Part shown: one piece after another, positions 1 to 6,062 of the stretch
How the letters are laid out: every line of letters starts with the position of its first letter
Numbering within the stretch: position 1 is the stretch's first letter
NCBI GenBank assembly: GCA_043780275.1
Contig: JAYWCV010000009.1
Location: 1 to 7,019, forward strand
Direction of reading: 5' to 3'
From: MGR-bin208 sp043780275
Lineage (GTDB): Bacteria > Bacteroidota > Bacteroidia > Chitinophagales > Chitinophagaceae
DNA length: 7,019 bases
The notes under the pieces: generated by a model
Database searches by the model: none
Seen by the model: the letters and a program-made list of their open reading frames with translations, nothing else
What the model was told of the DNA's origin: nothing
Made by a program: the position numbers and the translations under genes

Positions 1-1152
1 GTTATCTCATTCCAATTGGCCTATGCTATTGGTATGCTGGTTGTTGGGCGTTTTATAGATAAGATAGGCACCAAATTGGGCTATGCAATTTCTTTGATAG
101 TTTGGAGCATTGCAGCTATCGGCCATGCTGCGGTAAGAAGCACACTTGGATTTATTGTTGCTCGGGCAGCTTTGGGTTTAAGTGAAGCCGGAAACTTCCC
201 GGCTGCCATAAAAACAACTGCCGAATGGTTTCCCAAAAAAGAGAGAGCCTTTGCAACAGGTATTTTTAATTCTGGTGCCAATATCGGTGCTATTGCAGCT
301 CCACTTACGGTACCTTTTATTGCTGCAAAATGGGGTTGGGAATGGGCATTTATTATTACCGGTGCCATTGGTTTTATCTGGCTGTTTTTCTGGTTTATTT
401 TATATGAAGTCCCGCAAAAACAAAAGCGTCTGGGAAAAGCAGAGTTCGATTATATTCATAGCGACCTGGATGAAGCACCACAGCTTACTGAAGAATCAAC
501 TGTAGAAAATAAAGTTACATGGACAAAACTGTTAGGTTTTAAACAAACATGGGCATTTATAGCTGGAAAGTTTTTGACCGATCCGGTGTGGTGGTTTTAT
601 CTTTTCTGGCTACCGGCATTCCTGAAAGCAGAATATGATATTGTAGGAACTGCAGTAGTACTTCCGATAGCATTGGTCTATTCATTGTCAACCATTGGAA
701 GTGTTGCCGGAGGATGGCTTCCATTAAACCTTATCAAAAAAGGTATGCCTGTTTATCGGGCAAGAAAGATGTCTATGCTGATTTATGCATTTTGTGTTAT
801 TCCGGTAGTTTTTGCACAGGTCTTGGGTGGATTTAATATGTGGTTTGCTGTTTTAATAATTGGTTTTGCAGCCGCAGCACATCAAGCTTGGTCTGCCAAT
901 ATATTTACAACCGTATCTGATATGTTCCCTAAAAAAACGGTTGCATCGGTAACAGGAATGGGTGGCATGGCAGGAGCTATCGGTGGTATTTTGATTGCCC
1001 GTCTGGCCGGACTTTTATTCGACCATTATAAAAGTATCGGAAAATTGGAAACCGGATACTATATCATGTTCCTCATTTGTGGAAGTGCATACCTGATTGC
1101 CTGGTCGATCATGCATTACCTAGTTCCGAAAATGAAAAGGGTGGAAATTTAA
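1..1152 (+). CDS. MFS transporter, ACS family, ExuT-like (hexuronate/sugar-acid type), 5'-truncated by window edge
   Basis: This is an inner-membrane major facilitator superfamily permease, probably a proton symporter for hexuronates or a related organic anion. The frame is open from base 1 and reads VISFQLAYAIGML, so the true start lies upstream. The TTG at 16 is not a credible start because it falls inside a transmembrane helix. About 383 residues are visible and roughly the first 45-50 (TM1 and its DR motif) are missing. Visible signatures are the TM2-TM3 loop motif A, GRFIDKIGTK (fragment residues 16-25), the ACS-type EAGNFPAAIKTTAEWFP stretch (about 62-78), NSGANIGAIAAP, a central cytoplasmic loop (about 136-180), and the second-half motifs FLTDPVWWFYLFWLP and AAAAHQAWSANIFTTVSDMFP. 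This pattern is that of the anion:cation symporter (ACS) family, and the match to Bacteroidota ExuT-like permeases is strong. The substrate is inferred from the family and not shown by the sequence. The gene ends at TAA 1150-1152, followed by an intrinsic terminator. Confidence 0.93.
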   Translation, partial: VISFQLAYAIGMLVVGRFIDKIGTKLGYAISLIVWSIAAIGHAAVRSTLGFIVARAALGLSEAGNFPAAIKTTAEWFPKKERAFATGIFNSGANIGAIAAPLTVPFIAAKWGWEWAFIITGAIGFIWLFFWFILYEVPQKQKRLGKAEFDYIHSDLDEAPQLTEESTVENKVTWTKLLGFKQTWAFIAGKFLTDPVWWFYLFWLPAFLKAEYDIVGTAVVLPIALVYSLSTIGSVAGGWLPLNLIKKGMPVYRARKMSMLIYAFCVIPVVFAQVLGGFNMWFAVLIIGFAAAAHQAWSANIFTTVSDMFPKKTVASVTGMGGMAGAIGGILIARLAGLLFDHYKSIGKLETGYYIMFLICGSAYLIAWSIMHYLVPKMKRVEI

Positions 1153-1190
1153 ATAAGGATAGATTTATTTTATTATTTTAAATTGGTTTA

Positions 1191-1217
1191 AAAGTCCTGT
1201 TTCGGCAGGACTTTTTT
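1191..1217 (+). terminator. Intrinsic terminator of the MFS transporter gene
   Basis: A GTCCTG/CAGGAC core extended by A-T pairs (AAAGTCCTG at 1191-1199 with CAGGACTTT at 1206-1214), plus one T-G closing pair, encloses a TTCG tetraloop (1201-1204). A run of six T follows the paired C (1212-1217). It begins 38 bp after the transporter stop codon. On the minus strand only four T follow the stem, so it works best for the plus-strand gene. Confidence 0.88.
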
Positions 1218-1274
1218 AATTCATTTTTCCCAACTTCATCATCCTGCTATAAGTAATATGGATACCTTGTTTTC

Positions 1275-1327
1275 AAAAAAATGATACTGAATTATGCACG
1301 TGTATAATAAATTCTACAGTATTTTTT
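1275..1327. terminator. Candidate bidirectional terminator between convergent genes
   Basis: An imperfect inverted repeat pairs ATACTGAATTAT (1284-1295) with the region ending in CAGTAT (1317-1322), with small bulges and a palindromic CACGTG (1297-1302) at the tip. Seven A (1275-1281) precede it and a run of six T (1322-1327) follows. In either direction it therefore reads as a hairpin followed by a U-tract. It lies immediately past the minus-strand gene stop at 1326, so it probably ends that gene. The stem is AT-rich and bulged, so the strength is uncertain. Confidence 0.45.
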
Positions 1328-2120
1328 AATTACGTAAAATAGCAGAATGAATCAATAAACGGATCATTTTTTCTTGCTCTTTTAGATGTCCTTGTTCGGC
1401 TTCTACGTTTACATATTTTTTATTCCAGATTCCATGCAATACACTAAGAGAGCCATCATCCGTCGCCGCCGAATTATTTTGCAGGATCACATTGTTGTTT
1501 TCCAATTTCAATTTTGTAAATAAAGAATCGCTTGTAGTAAAGAAAAAATCATCGATATCCATTTGTTTATTTATATGCACTGCGGAAGCTTCAATACCAT
1601 ATTCTGCACCGGGCAAATAACTTAAGCTGGAATATGTACTATCTGTATTATTATGCAAAGCAATCAGCAATGTTGATGCTGGAATCAGCTTGTAAATAAA
1701 CTCGCCAAATTTTGAAACGAGTGAAACAGATGCCGGAGTTGATACACTATATTTATTTAAAGTGGCTGTAGTGCCTGCTTTTGTAAAAATCCGGTTCGGA
1801 TCAAATTGAAATTTGGATTTTTTAAATATGAAATCAATCAAGCGTTTGTTATCGTTTTCAATTCTTATTAATGTGCCACCGGTTTCCAGCAAAATAATTT
1901 TTGCTGCTTCTACAGATGTCCGTTCATTGTCGTGCAGGTTTATCATTACAACGTCTTTGTTATTGCCATATGTTGTCATAATAACATGTACTTTCTTATT
2001 ACCTAATTTGAAAGGATGGACCGTTTCCTTTACCGAAATTGGTTTACTGCTTTCAGTGATCTGACCAAAACCAACGACATGTATAAACGTAAATAGAAGA
2101 AGGGAACTAATGATTTTCAT
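1326..2120 (-). CDS. Secreted protein of unknown function with M14-like zinc-peptidase motifs
   Basis: 264 residues. The N-terminus MKIISSLLLFTFIHVVGFGQ is a clear signal peptide (a single Lys, hydrophobic core, cleavage near residue 19-20), so the protein is probably exported to the periplasm or beyond. I cannot name the gene. The mature part carries a pattern reminiscent of the M14/aspartoacylase fold: INLHDNE (H63 and E66 as an HxxE pair), FDPNRIFT (N109-R110, compare the NR pair of M14 enzymes), IALHNN (H156 as a possible third zinc ligand) and YVNVEAEQGH (E240 or E242 as a possible catalytic Glu) near the C-terminus. The order and spacing fit a minimal zinc-carboxypeptidase-type domain, but this is inference from motifs. 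It follows plsX after 44 bp on the same strand and may be cotranscribed. A near-match to a -7 box (TATACTTTG on the minus strand, 2139-2147) just upstream could give it its own promoter. The start ATG at 2118-2120 directly precedes the signal peptide. Confidence 0.85.
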   Translation of the reverse strand: MKIISSLLLFTFIHVVGFGQITESSKPISVKETVHPFKLGNKKVHVIMTTYGNNKDVVMINLHDNERTSVEAAKIILLETGGTLIRIENDNKRLIDFIFKKSKFQFDPNRIFTKAGTTATLNKYSVSTPASVSLVSKFGEFIYKLIPASTLLIALHNNTDSTYSSLSYLPGAEYGIEASAVHINKQMDIDDFFFTTSDSLFTKLKLENNNVILQNNSAATDDGSLSVLHGIWNKKYVNVEAEQGHLKEQEKMIRLLIHSAILRN

Positions 2121-2164
2121 TAGTTAAAAATAGTAAAACAAAGTATACAAAGGAGTATATAATC

Positions 2165-3106
2165 TTAAGGTTGCAATTCTGCTTTCATCTGCTCCAGCAC
2201 ATTTTTTTCAATCATTTTCTGTGCAACCTTTATCATGTTTTTAAATGCCAGCGCATGTGATATTCCATGACCAATGATCACGGGTTTGGAAACACCCAGG
2301 ATAGGTGTGCCACCGTAGTTTTCAAAATTGAATCGTTGGAAGTATTCGTTGTCGATATGTTTGCGTTCGGTAATGTCAAAAAGCGATTCAATCATTTTCA
2401 AAAGAATATTGCCGGTAAAACCTTCACAAACCATTACATCGGCTTTATCAATTAAAAGATCTCGTCCTTCAATATTTCCAATGAAATTAATATGCGTATT
2501 TTCTTTCAGTAGAGGGTAGGTAGCTTGAGTCAGCATATTGCCCTTGCCTTCTTCTTCGCCCACATTGATCAATCCAACTCGTGGGTTATCGATGCCCAGG
2601 ATCTGCCGGGCATAAACAGAACCCATGATGGCAAATTGGTTTAATTGTTCGGGTTTGCAATCGGCATTCAGTCCAACATCTAGTAATATGGAAGTACCAC
2701 CATTCTCTTTTGGAATAAGCGCTGAAATGGTAGGTCTTATTACGCCTTCTATTGCTTTTACAATAAAGGATGCACCAACAAGCATAGCACCTGTATTCCC
2801 GGCACTGATAAAAGCGTCGGTTGTGCCGGCTGCCAATAAATGAAAACCGATTGCTATAGATGATTGTTGTTTTTCCTTTAAAGCTTTGGTAGGATGTTCA
2901 TGCATGTCAATGACCTGTTCTGCATGAATGATCTTTATTTTTTCTGTGGGAATTTTGTATGCTGCTACCAGTTGTTCAACCTGAGATTGATCGCCAATTA
3001 AATAAAGGGTAGCCGGATTTTCCTGCTCGTTCAGGTATTCAAGAATTCCCTTCACCGCTTCAAGTGGTGCAAAGTCTCCTCCCATCATGTCCAGGCCTAT
3101 ATTCAT
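2165..3106 (-). CDS. plsX: Phosphate acyltransferase PlsX
   Basis: PlsX converts acyl-ACP and phosphate to acyl-phosphate, the acyl donor for PlsY in phosphatidic acid synthesis. It is a peripheral membrane enzyme. With the ATG at 3104-3106 the product is 313 residues, normal for the family, and begins MNIGLDMMGGDFAP, placing the DxMGGD motif at residues 6-11. Other visible family motifs are SAGNTGA (101-107), LLDVGLN (141-147), NVGEEEGKGN (181-190), FIGNIEGRD (208-216), VCEGFTGNILLK (226-237), GGTPILGV (265-272) and GHGISH (279-284). The frame stays open for eight more codons upstream to a TTG at 3130, but that extension (EFYFYTY) is not family-like. The gene lies 82 bp downstream of rpmF on the same strand, a widely conserved arrangement. 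No strong promoter is visible in the gap. Identification is secure. Confidence 0.97.
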   Translation of the reverse strand: MNIGLDMMGGDFAPLEAVKGILEYLNEQENPATLYLIGDQSQVEQLVAAYKIPTEKIKIIHAEQVIDMHEHPTKALKEKQQSSIAIGFHLLAAGTTDAFISAGNTGAMLVGASFIVKAIEGVIRPTISALIPKENGGTSILLDVGLNADCKPEQLNQFAIMGSVYARQILGIDNPRVGLINVGEEEGKGNMLTQATYPLLKENTHINFIGNIEGRDLLIDKADVMVCEGFTGNILLKMIESLFDITERKHIDNEYFQRFNFENYGGTPILGVSKPVIIGHGISHALAFKNMIKVAQKMIEKNVLEQMKAELQP

Positions 3107-3188
3107 ATACGTATAAAAATAAAATTCCAAACCTCTGAACCCATGTAAGCATTGATTCGGAAATTTGGAGTTTTTTTATTGTAAATGA

Positions 3189-3383
3189 TTAAAGTTTGAT
3201 TGGTGCTTTTTCAGCAACTAATTTTCCTTTGTAAAATAATTTACCCTCGCTTACATGTGCACGGTGACGTACGTGGATTTCTCCGGTAGTACTATCCGTA
3301 CTCAATGTAGCTGCTACAGCTTTGTAGTGTGTTCTACGCTTTGCACTTCTTTGCTGACTGTGTCGGCGTTTTGGATTTGGCAT
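3189..3383 (-). CDS. rpmF: 50S ribosomal protein L32
   Basis: A small basic protein of the large ribosomal subunit, 64 residues. The N-terminus MPNPKRRHSQQRSAKRRTHY is the conserved L32 start (P-K-R-x-S-x-x-R-x-x-x-R-R), followed by the short C-terminal part HVRHRAHVSEGKLFYKGKLV. There are no cysteines, so this is a zinc-independent form lacking the CxxC pairs of zinc-ribbon L32 proteins. A purine-rich GAGAGA lies directly before the ATG on the minus strand (about 3385-3391) and may act as a weak ribosome binding site. It sits between the DUF177 gene (62 bp upstream) and plsX (82 bp downstream) in the classic yceD-rpmF-plsX order. Confidence 0.97.
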   Translation of the reverse strand: MPNPKRRHSQQRSAKRRTHYKAVAATLSTDSTTGEIHVRHRAHVSEGKLFYKGKLVAEKAPIKL

Positions 3384-3445
3384 ATCTCTCGATTTATGTT
3401 TCTAAAAATGTTTATTAAAAAATATCAACTTCTCTTTTTCTAAAA

Positions 3446-4000
3446 CTAAGAGAGGCCACTTTCTCTGAATTTATCCAATCCTTTCCAGATCGGGTTTTCA
3501 GTTTTTGTTTCTTTTACTTCTTCTTCCAGCTTAATCAAAATCTCTCTGGCTTCCTGATTGCAGTAAGGTCCGTCCATTTTTTCAAAAGTACAGGCTTTTT
3601 GCATGGGTAAGCTCAAATTGATGAATTCATGAATCCAATCTGCAACATGTATATGGCTTTCCGTTCTGGAAATATAATAGATGTCGGGATCGTCTTCCTG
3701 ACCTACAAAAATGGAAGGATCTTCCACCATTTTTACGGTGATTGTAAATTCATCAAACAGTTGCATGGGCAAATCGTTGGTACAACGATCGCAGGAAACC
3801 TCAATACTGCCGCCAATTTCAAACTTCAACATCAGAAAACTTTGTTGTCTGTCTACATGTAGTTTTACTTCGGCCTGGCAATTCTGAAAATCTTGCAACT
3901 GGTAAGCCTCAAAGAACTTGTCATCAATTTTAAATAAAAACTCATGTATCCCCGGTCTTAACCCTACAAACGCAATATCAAAGTCCCGGTTCTTGCTCAT
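3446..4000 (-). CDS. DUF177 / YceD-family protein
   Basis: This family is found next to rpmF across bacteria and has been linked to 23S rRNA accumulation or ribosome assembly. Its biochemical role is not evident from the sequence. With the ATG at 3998-4000 the product is 184 residues starting MSKNRDFDIAFVGLRPGIHE, which matches the usual Bacteroidota N-terminus. Features are the CDRC pair (C70, C73), LSLPM (129-133), two further Cys (C137, C147) in the region typical of the family, an acidic helix (158-166) and a C-terminal NPIWKGLDKF (169-178) matching the PxWxxL-type tail. The frame is open for 15 more codons to an ATG at 4043-4045. That longer start is disfavoured because an exact -7 promoter box lies inside the extension (4024-4031). 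First gene of the probable DUF177-rpmF-plsX-(M14-like) unit. Confidence 0.93.
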   Translation of the reverse strand: MSKNRDFDIAFVGLRPGIHEFLFKIDDKFFEAYQLQDFQNCQAEVKLHVDRQQSFLMLKFEIGGSIEVSCDRCTNDLPMQLFDEFTITVKMVEDPSIFVGQEDDPDIYYISRTESHIHVADWIHEFINLSLPMQKACTFEKMDGPYCNQEAREILIKLEEEVKETKTENPIWKGLDKFRESGLS

Positions 4001-4023
4001 GAGCAGGTTTTTAAAAGAGTTTG

Positions 4024-4031
4024 CAAAGTTA
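4024..4031 (-). promoter_or_regulatory. Predicted -7 promoter box of the DUF177-rpmF-plsX unit
   Basis: The minus strand reads TAACTTTG, an exact match to the Bacteroidota primary-sigma -7 consensus TAnnTTTG. Transcription would start near 4018-4020 and give a leader of about 20 nt before the ATG at 4000. A T-rich stretch about 20 nt upstream could serve as a degenerate -33 element, but no clean TTTG is present there. The same octamer occurs before the phosphopantetheinyl transferase gene. Confidence 0.55.
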
Positions 4032-4139
4032 GGGGAATTTTTCATAAAAACTTTGGCCTTATTGGATTATTTTTAAGGCTCAGTTTTAGGTAAAATACTG
4101 AATTCAAGAAAGTTAAACTAAAATGTCGTGAACCGTATC

Positions 4140-5240
4140 ATGAAGCTCCTTTTCGAAAAATTTATGAAAACATGGACCTGGTTGCTTTTAATAGCTATTA
4201 CAGTGGTCATTCGTGTGTTGTCAAACTATCCGGAATGGATTGAGAACTACTATTCGACAGGATTTTATATCTGGTTTTCCGCAAAACAACGTTTTTTGTT
4301 CGGATGGCTGCCTATAAGCTTTGGGGATCTATTTTATGGATTTCTGATCTTTGTCGTTCTGTTTAAAACGATAAAACTGATTATTGCCCTGATTAAAAAA
4401 GAAGTGAGTTGGGGATTTTTCATTGATGGCATAAAACAATTCCTATTCTTCATATTATTTGTTTATTGCTTTTTTAACTTGTTTTGGGGCCTGAATTATG
4501 ATCGGAAGGGTATTGCTACACAATTGAAATTGGATGTAAAAGAAACTAGTTTAGAAGATTTAGACAGCCTGACAACGATTTTATTAAAGCGATTAAATGA
4601 GCAGGCTGTCATGGTTGATACCACGCAACGGATAATCTTGAAAAAAAAGAAAAATTTATTTAATGAAAGCTATCGTGCTTATGACAGTGCAGCAAAACAG
4701 TTTAGTTTTCTTCAGATTGAAAACAAATCTGTAAAACCATCACTTTTTAGTTATGCCGGTAATATCTTGGGATTTCAGGGCTATTATAATCCGTTTTCGG
4801 GGGAAGCTCAGGTAAATACAACCGTTCCTGTTTTTTTACAGCCTTTTATTTCCTGTCACGAAATTGCCCATCAATTGGGTTATGCTAAAGAAAATGAAGC
4901 AAATTTTGTTGGTTATCTGGCTTGTAAATCGCATCCGTCAAACTTGTTTAAATATTCGGCTTATTTCGATTTGTTTTATTATGCCATTTCCGAAATGAGA
5001 TTGAAGGATTCAAATATGGCGAAGTCATTTATAAAAGATTTACATCCAAGGGTGATAAAAGACAATCAGGCCATGATTCAATTTTATAAAAAATACAAAA
5101 ACCCAGTTGAACCGTATATAACTGAAATGTACGACCAGTATCTGCGTTATAACCGCCAACCTACTGGTAAACGGTCTTATTCACGGGTGGTTACCTGGTT
5201 GGTTGCTTATCAGAAAAAATTCGGTGATGATGCACTTTAG
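4140..5240 (+). CDS. DUF3810 family membrane protein with HExxH putative metallopeptidase motif
   Basis: An integral membrane protein of 366 residues if started at the ATG at 4140. In-frame alternatives are GTG 4128 (370 aa) and ATG 4164 (358 aa), and no clear ribosome binding site decides between them. Three hydrophobic segments lie at about residues 12-27, 62-85 and 95-116, followed by a soluble domain. That domain carries ISCHEIAHQLGYAKENEANF, with H240-E241 and H244 as a gluzincin-type HExxH motif and E251 or E253 as the likely third metal ligand. Just before it, YYNPFSGEAQVN is also typical of DUF3810. This suggests a membrane-anchored zinc peptidase, but catalytic activity and substrate are inference. 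It is transcribed divergently from the DUF177 unit. The stop codon is followed directly by a repeat-filled convergent gap and no hairpin terminator is visible. Confidence 0.9.
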   Translation: MKLLFEKFMKTWTWLLLIAITVVIRVLSNYPEWIENYYSTGFYIWFSAKQRFLFGWLPISFGDLFYGFLIFVVLFKTIKLIIALIKKEVSWGFFIDGIKQFLFFILFVYCFFNLFWGLNYDRKGIATQLKLDVKETSLEDLDSLTTILLKRLNEQAVMVDTTQRIILKKKKNLFNESYRAYDSAAKQFSFLQIENKSVKPSLFSYAGNILGFQGYYNPFSGEAQVNTTVPVFLQPFISCHEIAHQLGYAKENEANFVGYLACKSHPSNLFKYSAYFDLFYYAISEMRLKDSNMAKSFIKDLHPRVIKDNQAMIQFYKKYKNPVEPYITEMYDQYLRYNRQPTGKRSYSRVVTWLVAYQKKFGDDAL

Positions 5241-5318
5241 ATGGGGAGTAGGTATTAGTGTATTTGGAATTAGGTATTAGGGTATTGGGAACTGGGAATA
5301 AGGTATTAGGAAATAATT
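5241..5318. repeat. GGTATTAG-type short interspersed/tandem repeats, C-depleted block
   Basis: The octamer GGTATTAG occurs at 5251-5258, 5273-5280 and 5302-5309, with a variant GGTATTGG at 5281-5288, separated by related GGGAAT or TTGG pieces. The plus strand is almost devoid of C: from 5236 to 5318 the only C is at 5292. The block starts immediately after the DUF3810 stop codon. No open reading frame or hairpin is evident. Confidence 0.8.
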
Positions 5319-5320
5319 CA

Positions 5321-5463
5321 TCCTCCTTCAACCTTTCAACTCCTCTCAATAGGCAATTTAGAATTCTTAATTTTTAATTTAATTCTTAACTCTCTACCTT
5401 TCAACTTATCAACTCTCAACTCTAAACCTCTAAACTTCTCAACCTTTCAACTCCTAAACCCTC
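5321..5463. repeat. Pyrimidine-rich CAAC/CTAAAC repeats, G-depleted block
   Basis: This stretch fills the rest of the gap between the convergent DUF3810 and dcd genes. The 16-mer CAACCTTTCAACTCCT occurs identically at 5329-5344 and 5440-5455. Between the copies are many TCAAC, CTCTAAAC and AATTCTTAA (5362-5370, 5381-5389) units. The decamers CTCCTAAACC (5451-5460) and CTCCTAAAAC (5461-5470) are adjacent, and the second contains the dcd stop codon. There is no G from 5362 to 5497. Periods are irregular, so it is a degenerate array and not a clean satellite. Confidence 0.82.
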
Positions 5464-6000
5464 CTAAAACACATTCTTCCACATCATACTCTCCACCGGT
5501 TTATCGGGCTGATGACTGTATTTGGCATTCTTTTTTTCATTGTATTTCACTTCAATTTCTCCATCTACCGGAAAATAAATGAGTTGACCGATGGGCATAT
5601 TTGGATAGACACGAACCGGTTGTTTTACAGAAATTTCCAATGTCCAGTTTCCGCAAAATCCAACATCCCCTTTTCCAGCCGTGGCGTGAATGTCGATACC
5701 CAGTCGACCGGTAGAAGACTTCCCTTCCAGGAATGGGATATGAGCAAGGGTTTCGGTATACTCGCTGGTTACACCCAGATAAAAATGCTGCGGTTGCAAA
5801 ACAAAACCTTCTTCCGGGATTTCGAAGTATTCGATCCGGTTGTGTTTTTTTGCATCCAACTCATGATCGATATAGGTTGCAAGGGTTTTACCCAAATGCA
5901 CATCGTACGAATTACTACCAAGATCTTCTCTGTTGTAAGGAACAATTTTGATGGTTCCTTTTTCTATTTCTTCTATAATTCGGGAATCGGATAATATCAT
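5464..6000 (-). CDS. dcd: dCTP deaminase
   Basis: A cytosolic homotrimeric enzyme that deaminates dCTP to dUTP, feeding thymidylate synthesis through dUTPase. It has 178 residues, the usual length for the family, and starts at the ATG at 5998-6000. Visible motifs are MILSDSRI at the N-terminus, LGSNSYDVHLG (27-37), and the active-site segment GKSSTGRLGIDIHATAGKGD (93-112), in which S95 and R99 correspond to the catalytic Ser and Arg. E122 in WTLEI corresponds to the catalytic Glu, and PNMPIGQLIYF (133-143) completes the trimer-type dUTPase fold. Position 113 is Val where enterobacterial enzymes have Pro (DPG). Bifunctional deaminase/dUTPase forms exist in the superfamily and cannot be excluded by eye. 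It is divergent from the phosphopantetheinyl transferase gene with a 62 bp gap. Its stop codon lies inside a repeat unit. Confidence 0.96.
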   Translation of the reverse strand: MILSDSRIIEEIEKGTIKIVPYNREDLGSNSYDVHLGKTLATYIDHELDAKKHNRIEYFEIPEEGFVLQPQHFYLGVTSEYTETLAHIPFLEGKSSTGRLGIDIHATAGKGDVGFCGNWTLEISVKQPVRVYPNMPIGQLIYFPVDGEIEVKYNEKKNAKYSHQPDKPVESMMWKNVF

Positions 6001-6041
6001 TTGTTATATTAGTTTAAAATATGGCAATTTGTGCCGCAAAA

Positions 6042-6049
6042 TAACTTTG
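6042..6049 (+). promoter_or_regulatory. Predicted -7 promoter box of the phosphopantetheinyl transferase gene
   Basis: TAACTTTG matches TAnnTTTG exactly and ends 13 bp before the ATG at 6063, so the leader would be only about 6-10 nt. A TTTG at 6028-6031 is too close to act as the -33 element. Only a poor T-rich candidate (around 6012-6016) lies at a plausible distance. Confidence 0.5.
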
Positions 6050-6062
6050 ATTTAATTAAGAC

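Noticed and set aside
1297..1302. CACGTG palindrome as a regulator binding site
   Set aside because: A single six-base palindrome in a convergent gap, at the tip of the proposed terminator hairpin, with no promoter beside it.
3107..3188. Possible terminator or attenuator between rpmF and plsX (TCCAAA/TTTGGA)
   Set aside because: The stem is six A/T-rich pairs with a loop of about 37 nt. The best T-run follows it on the plus strand, where no gene is being transcribed.
3189..3383. Cys-free L32 as a zinc-starvation paralogue
   Set aside because: It sits in the standard DUF177-rpmF-plsX locus with no sign of zinc-responsive control, so it is most simply the only, housekeeping copy. A genome search for a second rpmF would be needed to say otherwise.
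5241..5463. Insertion sequence remnant or attachment site in the repeat-filled gap
   Set aside because: No transposase fragment, terminal inverted repeats or target duplication is visible. The content is simple short repeats.
5512..5994. Long plus-strand open frame (160 codons) opposite dcd
   Set aside because: It is the antisense shadow of dcd, whose motifs are unambiguous. The antisense translation is Phe/Arg-rich with no recognisable motif and no promoter.
6023..6035. Small inverted repeat GGCA/TGCC between the divergent dcd and phosphopantetheinyl transferase genes as an operator
   Set aside because: Four base pairs around a five-base loop is expected by chance, and no second copy was found.
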